A stretch of DNA of 63,759 bases from Clostridiales bacterium (GTDB lineage: Bacteria; Bacillota; Clostridia; Oscillospirales; Oscillospiraceae): contig JAAVHV010000009.1 in the NCBI GenBank assembly GCA_014799505.1, positions 94,101 to 157,859 on the forward strand, written 5' to 3'. This document shows, in pieces, positions 6,960-15,120 of the stretch. The position numbers and the translations under genes were made by a program. The notes under the pieces were generated by a model. The model searched no databases and was not told the DNA's origin. It was given only the letters and a program-made list of their open reading frames with translations. Position 1 is the stretch's first letter; the number at the start of each line of letters is the position of its first letter.

Positions 6960-8003
6960 TCAGTCCTGCGCCAGGGCCTCGTAGCCGTCGGGCACGGTAA
7001 TGTTCAGCGCCTCACAGATGGTGGGGTTATACTTCTTCACGAACTCGGGGGCGTACTGGATGGGCATGGTGGAGATGTCCGCGCCGTTCAGCAGAATTTC
7101 GGCGGCCATTTCGCCGGTCTTATAGCCGATGTCGTAGTAGCTGATGGACAGGGTGGCCACGCCGCAGCCGGAGCAGATGCCCTCTTCGCCGCAGAACACG
7201 GGGGTGACGCCCCGGCAGATGTTGTCGATGATGGGGGTGTTGGCGGCGGCGGAGTTATCGGTGGGGACGTAGAGCACGTCGCTGTTGTCGCTGGCAGTCT
7301 GGCACACGGCCTGGATGTCGTTGGAATCGGAGAACGCGTACTGCTTGCACGTATAGCCCATGCCCTCCAGGTAGCCCTGGACGGTGTCCACCTGGTACTG
7401 GCTGTTGGCCTCCTTGGAGCAGTAGAGCAGGCCGATGGTCTTGGCCTCGGGGTACCACTCCTTGATCATCTCGGCCTGCTGGTCCAGGGGGGCCAGGTCG
7501 GAGGTGCCGGAGATGTTGCCGCCCACGGTGCCGTTGAAGTTCTCAATGTTGAAGGCCACGCCGTACTCGGTGACGGAAGTGCCCAGGATGGGGATGTCGC
7601 CGGTGGCGGTGGCGGCGGCCTGGAGGGCCGGGGTGGCGTTGGCCATGATCAGGTCAACGTTCTTGGCCACGAAGGAGTTGGCGATGGTGCCGCAGGTGGG
7701 AATGTCCTCAGCGGCGTTCTGGAGGTCGTACTTCCAGCCGTCCTCGCCCAGCTTGTCGTTCATGGCGTCGATGAAGCCCTGGGTGGCGGCGTCCAGCGCG
7801 GGATGGGTGACGTACTGGGAGATACCCACCTGGAAGACCTTGCCGGCGGGGGCGGGCTCGTCGGGATCGTTGTCGGCGGGCTGGGACTCAGCGGGATCGC
7901 CGGTGGGGGCGGCGGAGTCCTCGGCATTCTTGCCGGAGCAGGCGGCCAGGGACAGGATCATGGTCAGTGCCAGCAGCAGCGCCAGCAGCTTGAAACTCTT
8001 TTT
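6960..8003 (-). CDS. ABC transporter substrate-binding lipoprotein
   Basis: A 347-residue extracellular binding protein. The N-terminus is a lipoprotein signal: MKKSFKLLALLLALTMILS followed by the lipobox LAAC. A Ser/Pro/Asp-rich linker leads into the PF04392-like periplasmic-binding fold (FQVGISQYVTHPALDAATQG, then ILGTSVTEYG and TIGLLYCSKEANS). This family serves TrpX-like importers among others. The ATG at 8003 has GGAGG eight bases upstream; an earlier in-frame ATG would disrupt the signal peptide. It is the first gene of the importer operon, with its own strong promoter. Confidence 0.93.
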   Translation of the reverse strand, partial: KKSFKLLALLLALTMILSLAACSGKNAEDSAAPTGDPAESQPADNDPDEPAPAGKVFQVGISQYVTHPALDAATQGFIDAMNDKLGEDGWKYDLQNAAEDIPTCGTIANSFVAKNVDLIMANATPALQAAATATGDIPILGTSVTEYGVAFNIENFNGTVGGNISGTSDLAPLDQQAEMIKEWYPEAKTIGLLYCSKEANSQYQVDTVQGYLEGMGYTCKQYAFSDSNDIQAVCQTASDNSDVLYVPTDNSAAANTPIIDNICRGVTPVFCGEEGICSGCGVATLSISYYDIGYKTGEMAAEILLNGADISTMPIQYAPEFVKKYNPTICEALNITVPDGYEALAQD

Positions 8004-8093
8004 CATTCTGTATTCCTCCAAATCTTGCTTTATCACTTTGTGTCGTCAAAGTGCCTGGGCACAAAGAAACGAGTCTCGCAACTCATAGCCGCT

Positions 8094-8122
8094 AGTATAG
8101 TCCTTTCCCCTGTCCATGTCAA
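8094..8122 (-). promoter_or_regulatory. Promoter of the ABC importer operon
   Basis: Minus strand TTGACA (8122-8117), exactly 17 bp, TATACT (8099-8094). The leader of about 90 bases to the ATG contains a CTTTGTG/CACAAAG hairpin. No tRNA-sensing T-box motif was found in it. Confidence 0.85.
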
Positions 8123-8286
8123 GGGCCAATTATGCCAATTTCCCCAAAAGTCCCCCAGTTTCTCCCGTCATTCTGCCGGGGAGGATGAACGGACTGTAAA
8201 TACTTTCCGCCATGGGTGGACTTTTTTCCAAAACTATGCTAAAATACCGGCAAAATGGATCGTTATGCCAAAGAGGAGGGAACGCC

Positions 8287-9009
8287 ATGCGGGTGGACGT
8301 GCTGGGCGTGGCCTTTGACAATGTGACCATGGACGAGGCGGTGGACAAGGCGCTGGAGCTGCTGGAGCGGGACGGCCCCCACCTGGTCGTCACCCCCAAT
8401 CCGGAGATCGTCCAGCGGGCCAACAAGGACCCTGAATTCGCGGATATTCTGTCCAAAGCCGACCTGGTCATCCCCGACGGCGTGGGGGTCATCTACGCCG
8501 CCAAAATCCTGGGCAGGCCCCTGCGGGCCCGGGTGCCCGGCATCGACTTTGCCGCCGCTCTGATGGCACGGGCGGCACAGTCGGGCAAGCGGCTGTACCT
8601 ATTGGGAGCCGCGCCGGGGGTGGCGGAGCAGGCCGCGGTCAATCTCCGGGCCTCCTATCCAGGGCTTGTTGTGTGCGGAACCCATGACGGTTATTTCAAG
8701 GAGGACGGCCCGGTGGCAGACGCCATCCGGGAGGCCAGGGCCGACATCGTGTTCGTCTGCCTTGGGGCCCCCAAGCAGGAGAAGTGGATCGCCGCCAACG
8801 GCGGGGCCGCCGGGGCGAAACTGTACATCGGCCTGGGGGGCGCCATGGACGTGTTCGCCGGCAAGGTGGAGCGGGCCCCCGAAACGTTCCAGAAGCTGGG
8901 GCTGGAGTGGCTGTACCGGCTGATGAAGGAACCCTCCCGCATTGGCCGGATGTCCAAGCTGCCGTTGTTCCTGGTGTCCGCCGCGGGCGCGCGTATCCGT
9001 GGAAAATAA
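8287..9009 (+). CDS. WecB/TagA/CpsF family glycosyltransferase
   Basis: A 240-residue enzyme of GT family 26, which transfers N-acetylmannosamine-type sugars to undecaprenyl-linked GlcNAc in wall polymer synthesis. Seen motifs: VDVLGVAFDNVTMDEAV at the start, VTPNPEIVQRA near 38-48, the catalytic-site LVIPDGVGVIYAAK near 64-77, RVPGIDF, YLLGAAPGVAEQA, and VCLGAPKQEKWI with GLGGAMDVFAGKVERAP. The ATG at 8287 follows AGAGGAGGG; the open frame upstream lacks a ribosome site. It acts at the cytoplasmic membrane face. No other teichoic acid gene is adjacent, so the polymer is unknown. Confidence 0.92.
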   Translation: MRVDVLGVAFDNVTMDEAVDKALELLERDGPHLVVTPNPEIVQRANKDPEFADILSKADLVIPDGVGVIYAAKILGRPLRARVPGIDFAAALMARAAQSGKRLYLLGAAPGVAEQAAVNLRASYPGLVVCGTHDGYFKEDGPVADAIREARADIVFVCLGAPKQEKWIAANGGAAGAKLYIGLGGAMDVFAGKVERAPETFQKLGLEWLYRLMKEPSRIGRMSKLPLFLVSAAGARIRGK

Positions 9010-9055
9010 CACAGTACACAATACATTAACATTATAAATGAAAGGCAGATGCTCT

Positions 9056-9613
9056 ATGGTCTATATTCTGTTGGGCACAGGCTTTGAGACGACGGAGGCC
9101 CTCACTGCCGCCGACGTGCTGCGCCGCGCCAATGTGCCCGTCACCCTGACGGGCATCGGCGGGGACACCGTCACCAGCTCCCACAGCGTCACTGTCCGCG
9201 CCGACCTGCCCGTGGAACAGGTCACGCTGGAGGCGGGCGACATGGTGGTCCTCCCCGGCGGTCTGGGCGGCGTGGCCTCCATTGAGGGCAGCGAGGCCGC
9301 CATGGCCCTCATCCACCAAGCGGCGGGGGACGACAGGCTGTGGCTGGCCGCCATCTGCGCCGCCCCCACCCTGCTGGCCCGGGCGGGGCTGCTCTCCCCC
9401 GGCGCCCACTGCGTGTGCTACCCCGGCATGGAGGGTGCGCTGGCCGCCGCCGGTGCGATTCCCATGATGGAGCAGTCCGTGGTCACCGAGGGCAGGCTGG
9501 TCACCGGCCGGGGCCCCGGCTCCGCCTTTGACTTCGCTCTGGCTCTGGTGGAGGTGCTGGCGGGCACCGCCGCCGCGGATCAGGTCTGCGCCGCGCTGCA
9601 CTACCGCGGATGA
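9056..9613 (+). CDS. DJ-1/PfpI family protein
   Basis: A 185-residue class I glutamine amidotransferase-like protein. It has the DJ-1 layout: VYILLGTGFETTEALTAADV at the start with the conserved Glu, MVVLPGGLGG near residue 63-72, and the nucleophile elbow LAAICAAPTLLARAG with the reactive Cys near 101. DJ-1 relatives have been linked to protein or metabolite deglycation and oxidative stress; the actual substrate is not shown. The second ATG (9056) is preferred because the fold begins directly after it. Its stop overlaps the start of the cyclo-ligase gene (ATGA). Confidence 0.9.
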   Translation: MVYILLGTGFETTEALTAADVLRRANVPVTLTGIGGDTVTSSHSVTVRADLPVEQVTLEAGDMVVLPGGLGGVASIEGSEAAMALIHQAAGDDRLWLAAICAAPTLLARAGLLSPGAHCVCYPGMEGALAAAGAIPMMEQSVVTEGRLVTGRGPGSAFDFALALVEVLAGTAAADQVCAALHYRG

Positions 9614-10137
9614 CGGTCAAGGAACGCAAGGAGGAACTGCGCCGCCACGCCGCCGGTCTGCCCCAGGTGGAGGCCGGGGCGCTGTTCGACCGCTTTCTGG
9701 CCCTCCCCCAGGTGGAGGGGGCGGACACCGTGATGGTGTTTTACGGCACCGGCCGGGAACCCAATACCGTCCCGCTCATCCGCGCTTTGCTGGACATGGG
9801 CAAGCGGGTGGCCCTGCCGGTGTGTCTACCCCACCGGGGCATGGAGGCCCGGCAGGTGCTGGACATCGACCGGCTTGTCCCCAACCGCTTCGGCATCCCG
9901 GAGCCGGACGGCTCCTGTCCCGTCATCGGGAAGCATGAAATCGCCGCCGCCCTCATCCCCCACCTGATGGTGGATCGGGACGGCTACCGCTTGGGCTGGG
10001 GCGGCGGATACTACGACCGCTGGCTGGCCGATTTTCCCGGCTTCACCGTGTGCGTGTGCCGCCCTGGGCGGCTGGTGGAGCATATGCCCCGGGAGGAGTT
10101 CGACATTCCGGTGCAGCTCGTCCTCATTGAGGAATAA
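9610..10137 (+). CDS. 5-formyltetrahydrofolate cyclo-ligase
   Basis: A 175-residue enzyme that converts 5-formyl-THF to 5,10-methenyl-THF with ATP. The diagnostic C-terminal motif GYRLGWGGGYYDRWL is present near residues 123-137, preceded by ALIPHLMVDRDG. The N-terminal basic segment VKERKEELRRH and VFYGTGREPNT (phosphate/folate region) also fit. It overlaps the DJ-1 gene by four bases, so the pair is co-translated; the pairing may simply reflect an operon of housekeeping functions. Length is normal, slightly short. Confidence 0.93.
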   Translation: MTVKERKEELRRHAAGLPQVEAGALFDRFLALPQVEGADTVMVFYGTGREPNTVPLIRALLDMGKRVALPVCLPHRGMEARQVLDIDRLVPNRFGIPEPDGSCPVIGKHEIAAALIPHLMVDRDGYRLGWGGGYYDRWLADFPGFTVCVCRPGRLVEHMPREEFDIPVQLVLIEE

Positions 10138-10141
10138 GGGC

Positions 10142-10165
10142 GGGCGGAGGGTTGCCCCTCCGCCC
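10142..10165. other. GC-rich hairpin after the cyclo-ligase gene
   Basis: A 10-bp perfect stem (GGGCGGAGGG and complement) with a 4-base loop starting five bases after the stop. No T tract follows, so termination is uncertain. Confidence 0.5.
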
Positions 10166-10266
10166 GGTGGGCAGTGCAAGCACTGCCTCCCCATACTGGC
10201 TGGTTTATAAGGACTAGTCAGGCAGACTGCTCACGACGGCTCAACAGCAGCCATTTTCGTGCTTTA

Positions 10267-10378
10267 CCTGCTCACGACGCGGTTCTAAGCCCTCCGACTC
10301 CGCAAAAGCCGTCCGGCCCCTCCGGGCCCTCCCCGCTTTCGCTCCGCTTCGGTCTTAGCCCGCTGTTCGCGACGGCTC
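10267..10378. repeat. 112-bp dispersed repeat, copy 1
   Basis: About 90 percent identical, without gaps, to 37940-38051. It is one long imperfect hairpin (CTAAG...CTTAG outside, GCAAAAGC...GCTTTCGC inside, GGCCC...GGGCC at the tip). Its flanks are near-identical direct repeats CTGCTCACGACG (10268-10279) and CTGTTCGCGACGGCTC (10363-10378). One more flank unit sits at 10227-10242. The right end touches the stop codon of the Cys-rich peptide gene. Confidence 0.85.
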
Positions 10379-10553
10379 AGCAACAACCGTCGTTGCAGCC
10401 GCAGCCGTTGTTGCAGCCGCAGTTGCAGCCGTTGTTGCAGCCGCAGCCACAGCCCATGTTGTTCCCGCCGCCGCAGCAGCAGCAAATCAGGAGGATCAGG
10501 ATGATGATCCACCAGCAGCCCCCACCGAAACCACCATTGTTACCACAACACAT
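10377..10553 (-). CDS. Cys/Gly/Asn-rich small membrane peptide
   Basis: A 58-residue protein on the minus strand with a good GAGGTGAC ribosome site six bases before the ATG. It begins MCCGNNGGFGGG, has one hydrophobic helix (WWIIILILLI, residues 14-23) flanked on the far side by CCCC, then a low-complexity tail of CGC, NNGC and CNDG units. In total 18 of 58 residues are Cys. It resembles small peptides annotated in clostridia as chorion class high-cysteine HCB protein 13; no function is established. The Cys content could mean metal binding or disulfide cross-linking, perhaps in a spore layer (inference only). Other frames through this stretch are the antisense of the same repeats. Confidence 0.8.
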   Translation of the reverse strand: MCCGNNGGFGGGCWWIIILILLICCCCGGGNNMGCGCGCNNGCNCGCNNGCGCNDGCC

Positions 10554-10717
10554 GATTTTGTCACCTCACTAATAATTTCCCGGCCACAGGGACCGGCCCC
10601 GACGTCGCCTTCGGCGGCGCCGGGGGCGAGCCCCGTTTTCCACCCCGTTTCTGCGTTATACTATGTGGGGGCCGAAAAATTGGTTCCCCCCTGCCGCAAC
10701 CCAAAGGAGTGAGCTAC

Positions 10718-11875
10718 ATGGCAGATGAACATCGCGCCAGCGAGCGCAGCCAGTCCCAGCGTGAGCCGTCCCAGCCCCAGCCCCGGAAGAAGCGTCCCCG
10801 CCGCCGGCGCAGCGCGGCGGCTCGGGTGGCCGGCGCGTTTTTGTACGTTCTTTTGGTCATCGGTCTGTCCGGCGTCCTGGCCACCCTGGGCTGGACCTGG
10901 GCCTGCGACCTGCTGGGATTGAACAAGACCTATGCCTCCACCGTGATCACCATCGAGGAGGATACCGACTTCAATGCCATTGTGGACCAACTGGAGGAGG
11001 AGGGGCTGATCCAGTACAAGTTTCTCTTCAAGCTCTACACCCAGTTCTCCCACGCCAAGGACAAGATCGCGCCGGGCACCTACGAGCTGAACACCGAGAT
11101 GGACTACCACGCCCTGGTGTCCAGCATGGGTTCCTCCTCCGCCACCCGGCAGACGACGGACATCACCCTCAAGGAGGGCCTCACCATCGACCAGGTCTTT
11201 GATCTGCTGGCCGACCGAGGCGTGACCTCGGTGGAAAAGCTCCAGGACATGGCCGCCAACTATGACTATGCCTTCGACTGGCTCCAGGATCGTCCCCTGG
11301 GGGATTACCACCGGCTGGAGGGCTACCTGTTCCCCGACACCTATACCTTTGAGCTGGGTGAAAACCCCAAATACGTCATCAACAAGATGCTGGTGAACTT
11401 TGACTCCAAAATGGACGAGTATATGGCTCAGTACTCCGGCGAGGAGGCCCAGTACTCCCTCCATGACATCGTCACCATCGCTTCCATGATCGAGAAGGAG
11501 ACCGACGGCACCAACACCGCCGAACGCAACGACTACAGAAGCATCGCCTCCGTCATCTACAACCGGCTGGAGAACCCCGCCGCCGAGACGGCGGGCTACC
11601 TGCAGATCGACGCCACCCTGGTGTACCTCAACGGCGGAAAGATCCCCACCGAGGCGGACAAGTCCATCAACTCCCCTTACAACACCTATTTGTACCAGGG
11701 CCTGCCCGCCGGGCCCATCTCCAATCCGGGTATGCAGTCGCTGCTGGCCGCCATGAACCCGGCGGACACCAGCTACTATTACTATGTGCTCAATCCCGAG
11801 ACCAAGCAGCACGAGTACAGCCGCACCTTCGCCGAACACAACGTGCTGGTGCAGCGATACAGCTCCAATGGCTAA
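10718..11875 (+). CDS. mltG: Endolytic transglycosylase MltG
   Basis: A 385-residue membrane-anchored enzyme that cuts nascent peptidoglycan strands at the outer membrane face of the cytoplasmic membrane. Residues 1-35 are a basic, Gln/Pro/Arg-rich cytoplasmic tail. One membrane helix follows (VAGAFLYVLLVIGLSGVLATL), then a LysM-like region (ITIEEDTDFNAIVDQLEEEG). The YceG catalytic domain has EGYLFPDTYTF, IASMIEKET with the catalytic Glu, and YNTYLYQGLPAGPISNPG. The ATG at 10718 has AAAGGAG eight bases upstream. It overlaps the U32 gene by eight bases, the same order as in the yrrL-yrrO region of Bacillus. Confidence 0.95.
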   Translation: MADEHRASERSQSQREPSQPQPRKKRPRRRRSAAARVAGAFLYVLLVIGLSGVLATLGWTWACDLLGLNKTYASTVITIEEDTDFNAIVDQLEEEGLIQYKFLFKLYTQFSHAKDKIAPGTYELNTEMDYHALVSSMGSSSATRQTTDITLKEGLTIDQVFDLLADRGVTSVEKLQDMAANYDYAFDWLQDRPLGDYHRLEGYLFPDTYTFELGENPKYVINKMLVNFDSKMDEYMAQYSGEEAQYSLHDIVTIASMIEKETDGTNTAERNDYRSIASVIYNRLENPAAETAGYLQIDATLVYLNGGKIPTEADKSINSPYNTYLYQGLPAGPISNPGMQSLLAAMNPADTSYYYYVLNPETKQHEYSRTFAEHNVLVQRYSSNG

Positions 11876-13079
11876 GCCGGAGGTACTGTCTCCGGCAGGA
11901 GATAGAGAAAGGCTGGACATGGCTCTGGCCTACGGGGCGGACGCGGTGTATCTGGCCGGGAACGCCTTTGGTATGCGGGCCTTTGCCGGGAATTTCGACC
12001 GGGAGGGGCTGGCGGGCGCCGTGGCCGCCGCCCACGCCAAGGGTGTGCGGGTTCACGTGACCTGCAACACCCTGGCGAGGAACCATGAGGTGGCCCAGCT
12101 CCCCGAGTATCTGGAGTATCTGGACGCCATCGGCGTGGACGCGGTGATCGCCGCGGGGCCCGACGTGCTGGATCTGTGCAAGCGCCGCGCCCCCCATGTG
12201 CAGGTGCATATGTCCACCCAGACGGGCATCACCAACTACGAGACGGCACGGGTGTGGCATGAGCTGGGGGCCAGCCGGGTCATCCTGGCAAGGGAGCTGT
12301 CCCTGGACGAGGTAGCGGAGCTGAAAGCCAAGGCCCCACGGGGCCTTCAGGTGGAGTGCTTCGTCCACGGGGCCATGTGCGTGTCCTGGTCTGGGCGGTG
12401 CCTGCTCTCCAACTATATGACCGGGCGGGACGCCTCCCGGGGGGCCTGCGCCCAGCCCTGCCGCTACCAGTACGCCCTGATGGAGGAAAAGCGCCCCGGG
12501 GAATACTTCCCCGTGTTTGAGGAAAACGGCGAGACCTTCATCATGAACAGCCGGGATATGTGCATGATCGACCACATCCCGGAGCTGATTTCCGCCGGAG
12601 TGGATTCCCTGAAAATCGAGGGGAGGGCCAAAAGCGCCTACTACGCCGCCATGACCACCGCCGCCTACCGCCACGCCGTGGACGCGGCGGGTTCGGGCGT
12701 CCCCATGGATCCAATATGGCGGGCGGAGGTGGACAAGGTGAGCCACCGGCACTACTCCACCGGTTTCTGGTTCGGCCAGCCGGGGCAGTACACCGACTCC
12801 GCCCGGTACGTCCGGGACTGGCAGGTGCTGGCCATCGTCACCGCCTGCGACACTCTGGGCAATGCCACCCTCTCCCTGCGCAACAAATTTGCCGCCGGGG
12901 ACAAAATCGAGGTGGTGGGGCCGGACGTGCCCGCCTTTTCCATGACCGCCCCCATGATGCGGGACATGGACGGCTTTGATCTGGCCGAGCCCAAGCGGCC
13001 CCAGATGGAGCTCCGGATGAAGCTGCCCCGCGCCGTCCCCCCGCTGTCCATCGTCAGGGCTTGTAGGCCCAATTCATAA
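11868..13079 (+). CDS. U32 family peptidase-like protein (TrhP-type)
   Basis: A 403-residue protein of the U32 family. N-terminal PEVLSPAGDRERLDMALAYG and DAVYLAG form the barrel start. The conserved core GLQVECFVHGAMCVSWSGRC, then LSNYMTGRDASRGACAQPCR, supplies four Cys residues typical of iron-sulfur-binding U32 proteins. In Bacillus, relatives encoded next to mltG (YrrN/YrrO) act in tRNA 5-hydroxyuridine formation, so TrhP activity is the best guess; older names call them collagenase-like peptidases. The start at 11868 lies inside the end of mltG, giving coupling. Normal length for the short form. Confidence 0.88.
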   Translation: MAKPEVLSPAGDRERLDMALAYGADAVYLAGNAFGMRAFAGNFDREGLAGAVAAAHAKGVRVHVTCNTLARNHEVAQLPEYLEYLDAIGVDAVIAAGPDVLDLCKRRAPHVQVHMSTQTGITNYETARVWHELGASRVILARELSLDEVAELKAKAPRGLQVECFVHGAMCVSWSGRCLLSNYMTGRDASRGACAQPCRYQYALMEEKRPGEYFPVFEENGETFIMNSRDMCMIDHIPELISAGVDSLKIEGRAKSAYYAAMTTAAYRHAVDAAGSGVPMDPIWRAEVDKVSHRHYSTGFWFGQPGQYTDSARYVRDWQVLAIVTACDTLGNATLSLRNKFAAGDKIEVVGPDVPAFSMTAPMMRDMDGFDLAEPKRPQMELRMKLPRAVPPLSIVRACRPNS

Positions 13080-13082
13080 AAC

Positions 13083-13110
13083 ATCTGCCTGGACGGAAGT
13101 CCAGGCAGAT
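13083..13110 (+). terminator. Hairpin ending the mltG operon
   Basis: An 11-bp perfect stem (ATCTGCCTGGA and complement) starting three bases after the stop at 13079. The T tract after it is poor (TTGCTATAT). Confidence 0.6.
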
Positions 13111-13175
13111 TGCTATATGGGCTTTCATGGGCATACTATAGTTAAGTGTGCAAAACTCTGAAAGGGGGCCCCGCC

Positions 13176-14336
13176 ATGCTGGACGCCATCCTGCGCCGCT
13201 TCATCCCTAACTATGGCCAGACCCACGACTCCAGCCTCCGGGAGCGCTGCGGCCTGCTGGCGGGCGGGGTGGGGCTGGGACTCAACATCCTGCTCTTCGC
13301 CGTCAAGCTGTGTGCCGGGGTGCTCACCGGGGCCATCTCCGTCACCGCAGACGCCTTCAACAACCTGTCCGACGCCGCCGGATCGGCGGTGACCCTGGCC
13401 GGCTTCAAGCTGGCCTCCCAGCGGGCGGACGAGCGCCACCCCTTCGGCCACGGCCGCATCGAGTACCTGGCGGGGCTGGGGGTATCCCTGCTCATCCTGC
13501 TGGTGGGGGTGGAACTGGGCCGCAGCTCCCTGGAGAAGATTTTTCACCCCGAGGAGACCGCCCTCACCCCCCTGGCCGTCTGCCTGCTGCTGGTTTCCAT
13601 CGCTGTAAAGCTGTGGATGGGCTGGTTTTACGCCGCCCTGGGCAAGCGGATCGACTCCTCCGCCCTGTGCGCCGCCGCCACCGACGCCCGGTCCGACGTG
13701 CTGGCCACGTCGGCGGTGCTGCTGGGCCTGCTGGCCTCCCGGCTGTTCCAGGTTCCGTTGGACGGCTGGCTGGGACTGCTGGTGGCGGCGTTCATCCTGC
13801 ACTCAGGCTGGGGCGCGGCCAGAGACACCCTGGATCCCCTGCTGGGCACGCCCCCCGATCCCGCCATGGTGGCGGACATTGAGGCGCTTGTCCTCAGCCA
13901 TCCTCAGATTTTAGGGGTTCACGATCTGGTGATCCACGACTACGGCCCCGGGCGGCGGATGATGAGCGTCCACGCCGAGGTGCCCGCCGACGGCTCCCTG
14001 GTGGAGCTTCACGCCGTCATCGACCGGGCGGAGCGGGAGCTGGGGGCGCGGTTCGGTCTGGAGGCGGTGATCCACCTGGATCCGGTGGAGCGGGGCGACC
14101 CCCGCTCGGATCGGCTGCGCGCTCTGGCGGAAGAGCTGGCCCGGGAATTGGATCCCGCCGCCACCATCCACGACTTCCGCCGGGTTGGGGACGGACAGAT
14201 ATCCTTTGACGTGGTGGTGCCCTACGACGTGCCCCTGTCCGATGAAGAGGCGCGGCAGGCTTTGACCGAAAAGCTGCTGGCCCGGGAGCCAGGCTGCGCC
14301 CCTGTCATCGGGGTGGATCGGTCTCATGTACTCTAA
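13176..14336 (+). CDS. Cation diffusion facilitator family transporter
   Basis: A 386-residue metal cation/proton antiporter. Six membrane helices occupy residues 20-210. Metal-site motifs are visible in helix II (SVTADAFNNLSDAAGS) and helix V (AAATDARSDVLATSAV), and HPFGHGRIEYLAGL follows helix II. The C-terminal cytoplasmic domain (LGVHDLVIHDYGPGRRMMSVHAEV) is followed by an extra 70 residues that look like a second dimerisation-type domain, a layout seen in Firmicute CDF proteins. ATG at 13176 follows AAAGGGGG. Likely exports Zn, Fe or Mn; specificity cannot be read. Confidence 0.93.
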   Translation: MLDAILRRFIPNYGQTHDSSLRERCGLLAGGVGLGLNILLFAVKLCAGVLTGAISVTADAFNNLSDAAGSAVTLAGFKLASQRADERHPFGHGRIEYLAGLGVSLLILLVGVELGRSSLEKIFHPEETALTPLAVCLLLVSIAVKLWMGWFYAALGKRIDSSALCAAATDARSDVLATSAVLLGLLASRLFQVPLDGWLGLLVAAFILHSGWGAARDTLDPLLGTPPDPAMVADIEALVLSHPQILGVHDLVIHDYGPGRRMMSVHAEVPADGSLVELHAVIDRAERELGARFGLEAVIHLDPVERGDPRSDRLRALAEELARELDPAATIHDFRRVGDGQISFDVVVPYDVPLSDEEARQALTEKLLAREPGCAPVIGVDRSHVL

Positions 14337-14433
14337 TTTCGGTTTGTTTACAAATAACTATGGAAATCCGACGTGGTTCGCACTATAATAGCAGAGGAAT
14401 CATTTTACTATCGAACGGAAGGGTGTGCGTCTT

Positions 14434-15120
14434 ATGCCCCGCAGCATTCTCATCGTAGAGGACGACAAGAACATCGCCGACCTGCTTCGGCTGTATTTGG
14501 AGAAGGAGGGCATGACCTGCCATGTGGCCGGGGACGGCCTGGAGGGACTGGAGAAATTCCAGGCCGTCCAGCCCGACCTGGTGATCCTGGACATCATGCT
14601 GCCCTCCATGGACGGCTGGTCCGTGTGCCGGAAGATCCGGGAGACGTCTAAGACCCCCATCATCATGCTCACCGCCAAGGGCGAGCTGGAGGACAAGGTG
14701 TCCGGCCTGGAGATGGGCGCCGACGACTACATCACCAAACCCTTCGAGACCAAGGAGGTGCTGGCCCGCGTCCATGCGGTTCTGCGCCGCTACGGCGAGG
14801 AGGAACAGCCGGAAAAGCGCCTGAGCTTTGACAAGCTGGTGGTGAATCTGGACTCCTATGAGCTGCTGGTGGACGGCAAGCGGGTGGACACCCCGCCCAA
14901 GGAGCTGGAATTGCTGTTCCACCTAGCCTCCTCCCCCAACCGGGTATTCACCCGCAATCAGCTGCTGGACGAGGTGTGGGGCTTCGATTACTTCGGCGAC
15001 AGCCGCACGGTGGACGTACACATCAAGCGCCTGCGGGAGAAGCTGGAGGGCGTGTCCGAGCGCTGGAGCCTGAAAACCGTGTGGGGCGTGGGATATAAAT
15101 TTGAGGTGGTAGACGCTTGA
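14434..15120 (+). CDS. OmpR/PhoB-family response regulator
   Basis: A 228-residue two-component regulator. The receiver domain (1-118) has the acidic pair VEDDKN, the phospho-acceptor Asp in LVILDIMLPSMDGW and the Lys in DDYITKPFE. The C-terminal winged-helix domain (about 130-228) ends with SRTVDVHIKRLREKL and VWGVGYKFE. It is the first gene of a run regulator-kinase-HtrA-birA, preceded by a TATAAT-type -10 near 14382-14387 with a weak -35. The kinase start overlaps its stop. A target regulon including the HtrA-type protease next door is plausible, suggesting an envelope stress role (inference). Confidence 0.95.
   Translation: MPRSILIVEDDKNIADLLRLYLEKEGMTCHVAGDGLEGLEKFQAVQPDLVILDIMLPSMDGWSVCRKIRETSKTPIIMLTAKGELEDKVSGLEMGADDYITKPFETKEVLARVHAVLRRYGEEEQPEKRLSFDKLVVNLDSYELLVDGKRVDTPPKELELLFHLASSPNRVFTRNQLLDEVWGFDYFGDSRTVDVHIKRLREKLEGVSERWSLKTVWGVGYKFEVVDA

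Noticed and set aside
8004-8093. A T-box or other amino acid riboswitch before the ABC importer, expected if it were a tryptophan importer
   Set aside because: The leader is only about 90 bases and lacks the T-box sequence and a specifier loop. Only a simple hairpin is visible, so the substrate stays open.
10142-10165. A canonical terminator after the cyclo-ligase gene
   Set aside because: The stem is strong but no T tract follows on the plus strand, so it is listed only as a hairpin.
10285-10512. A 75-codon Arg/Leu-rich minus-strand frame
   Set aside because: It is out of frame with the Cys-rich gene, has no ribosome site and reads the repeat as low complexity.
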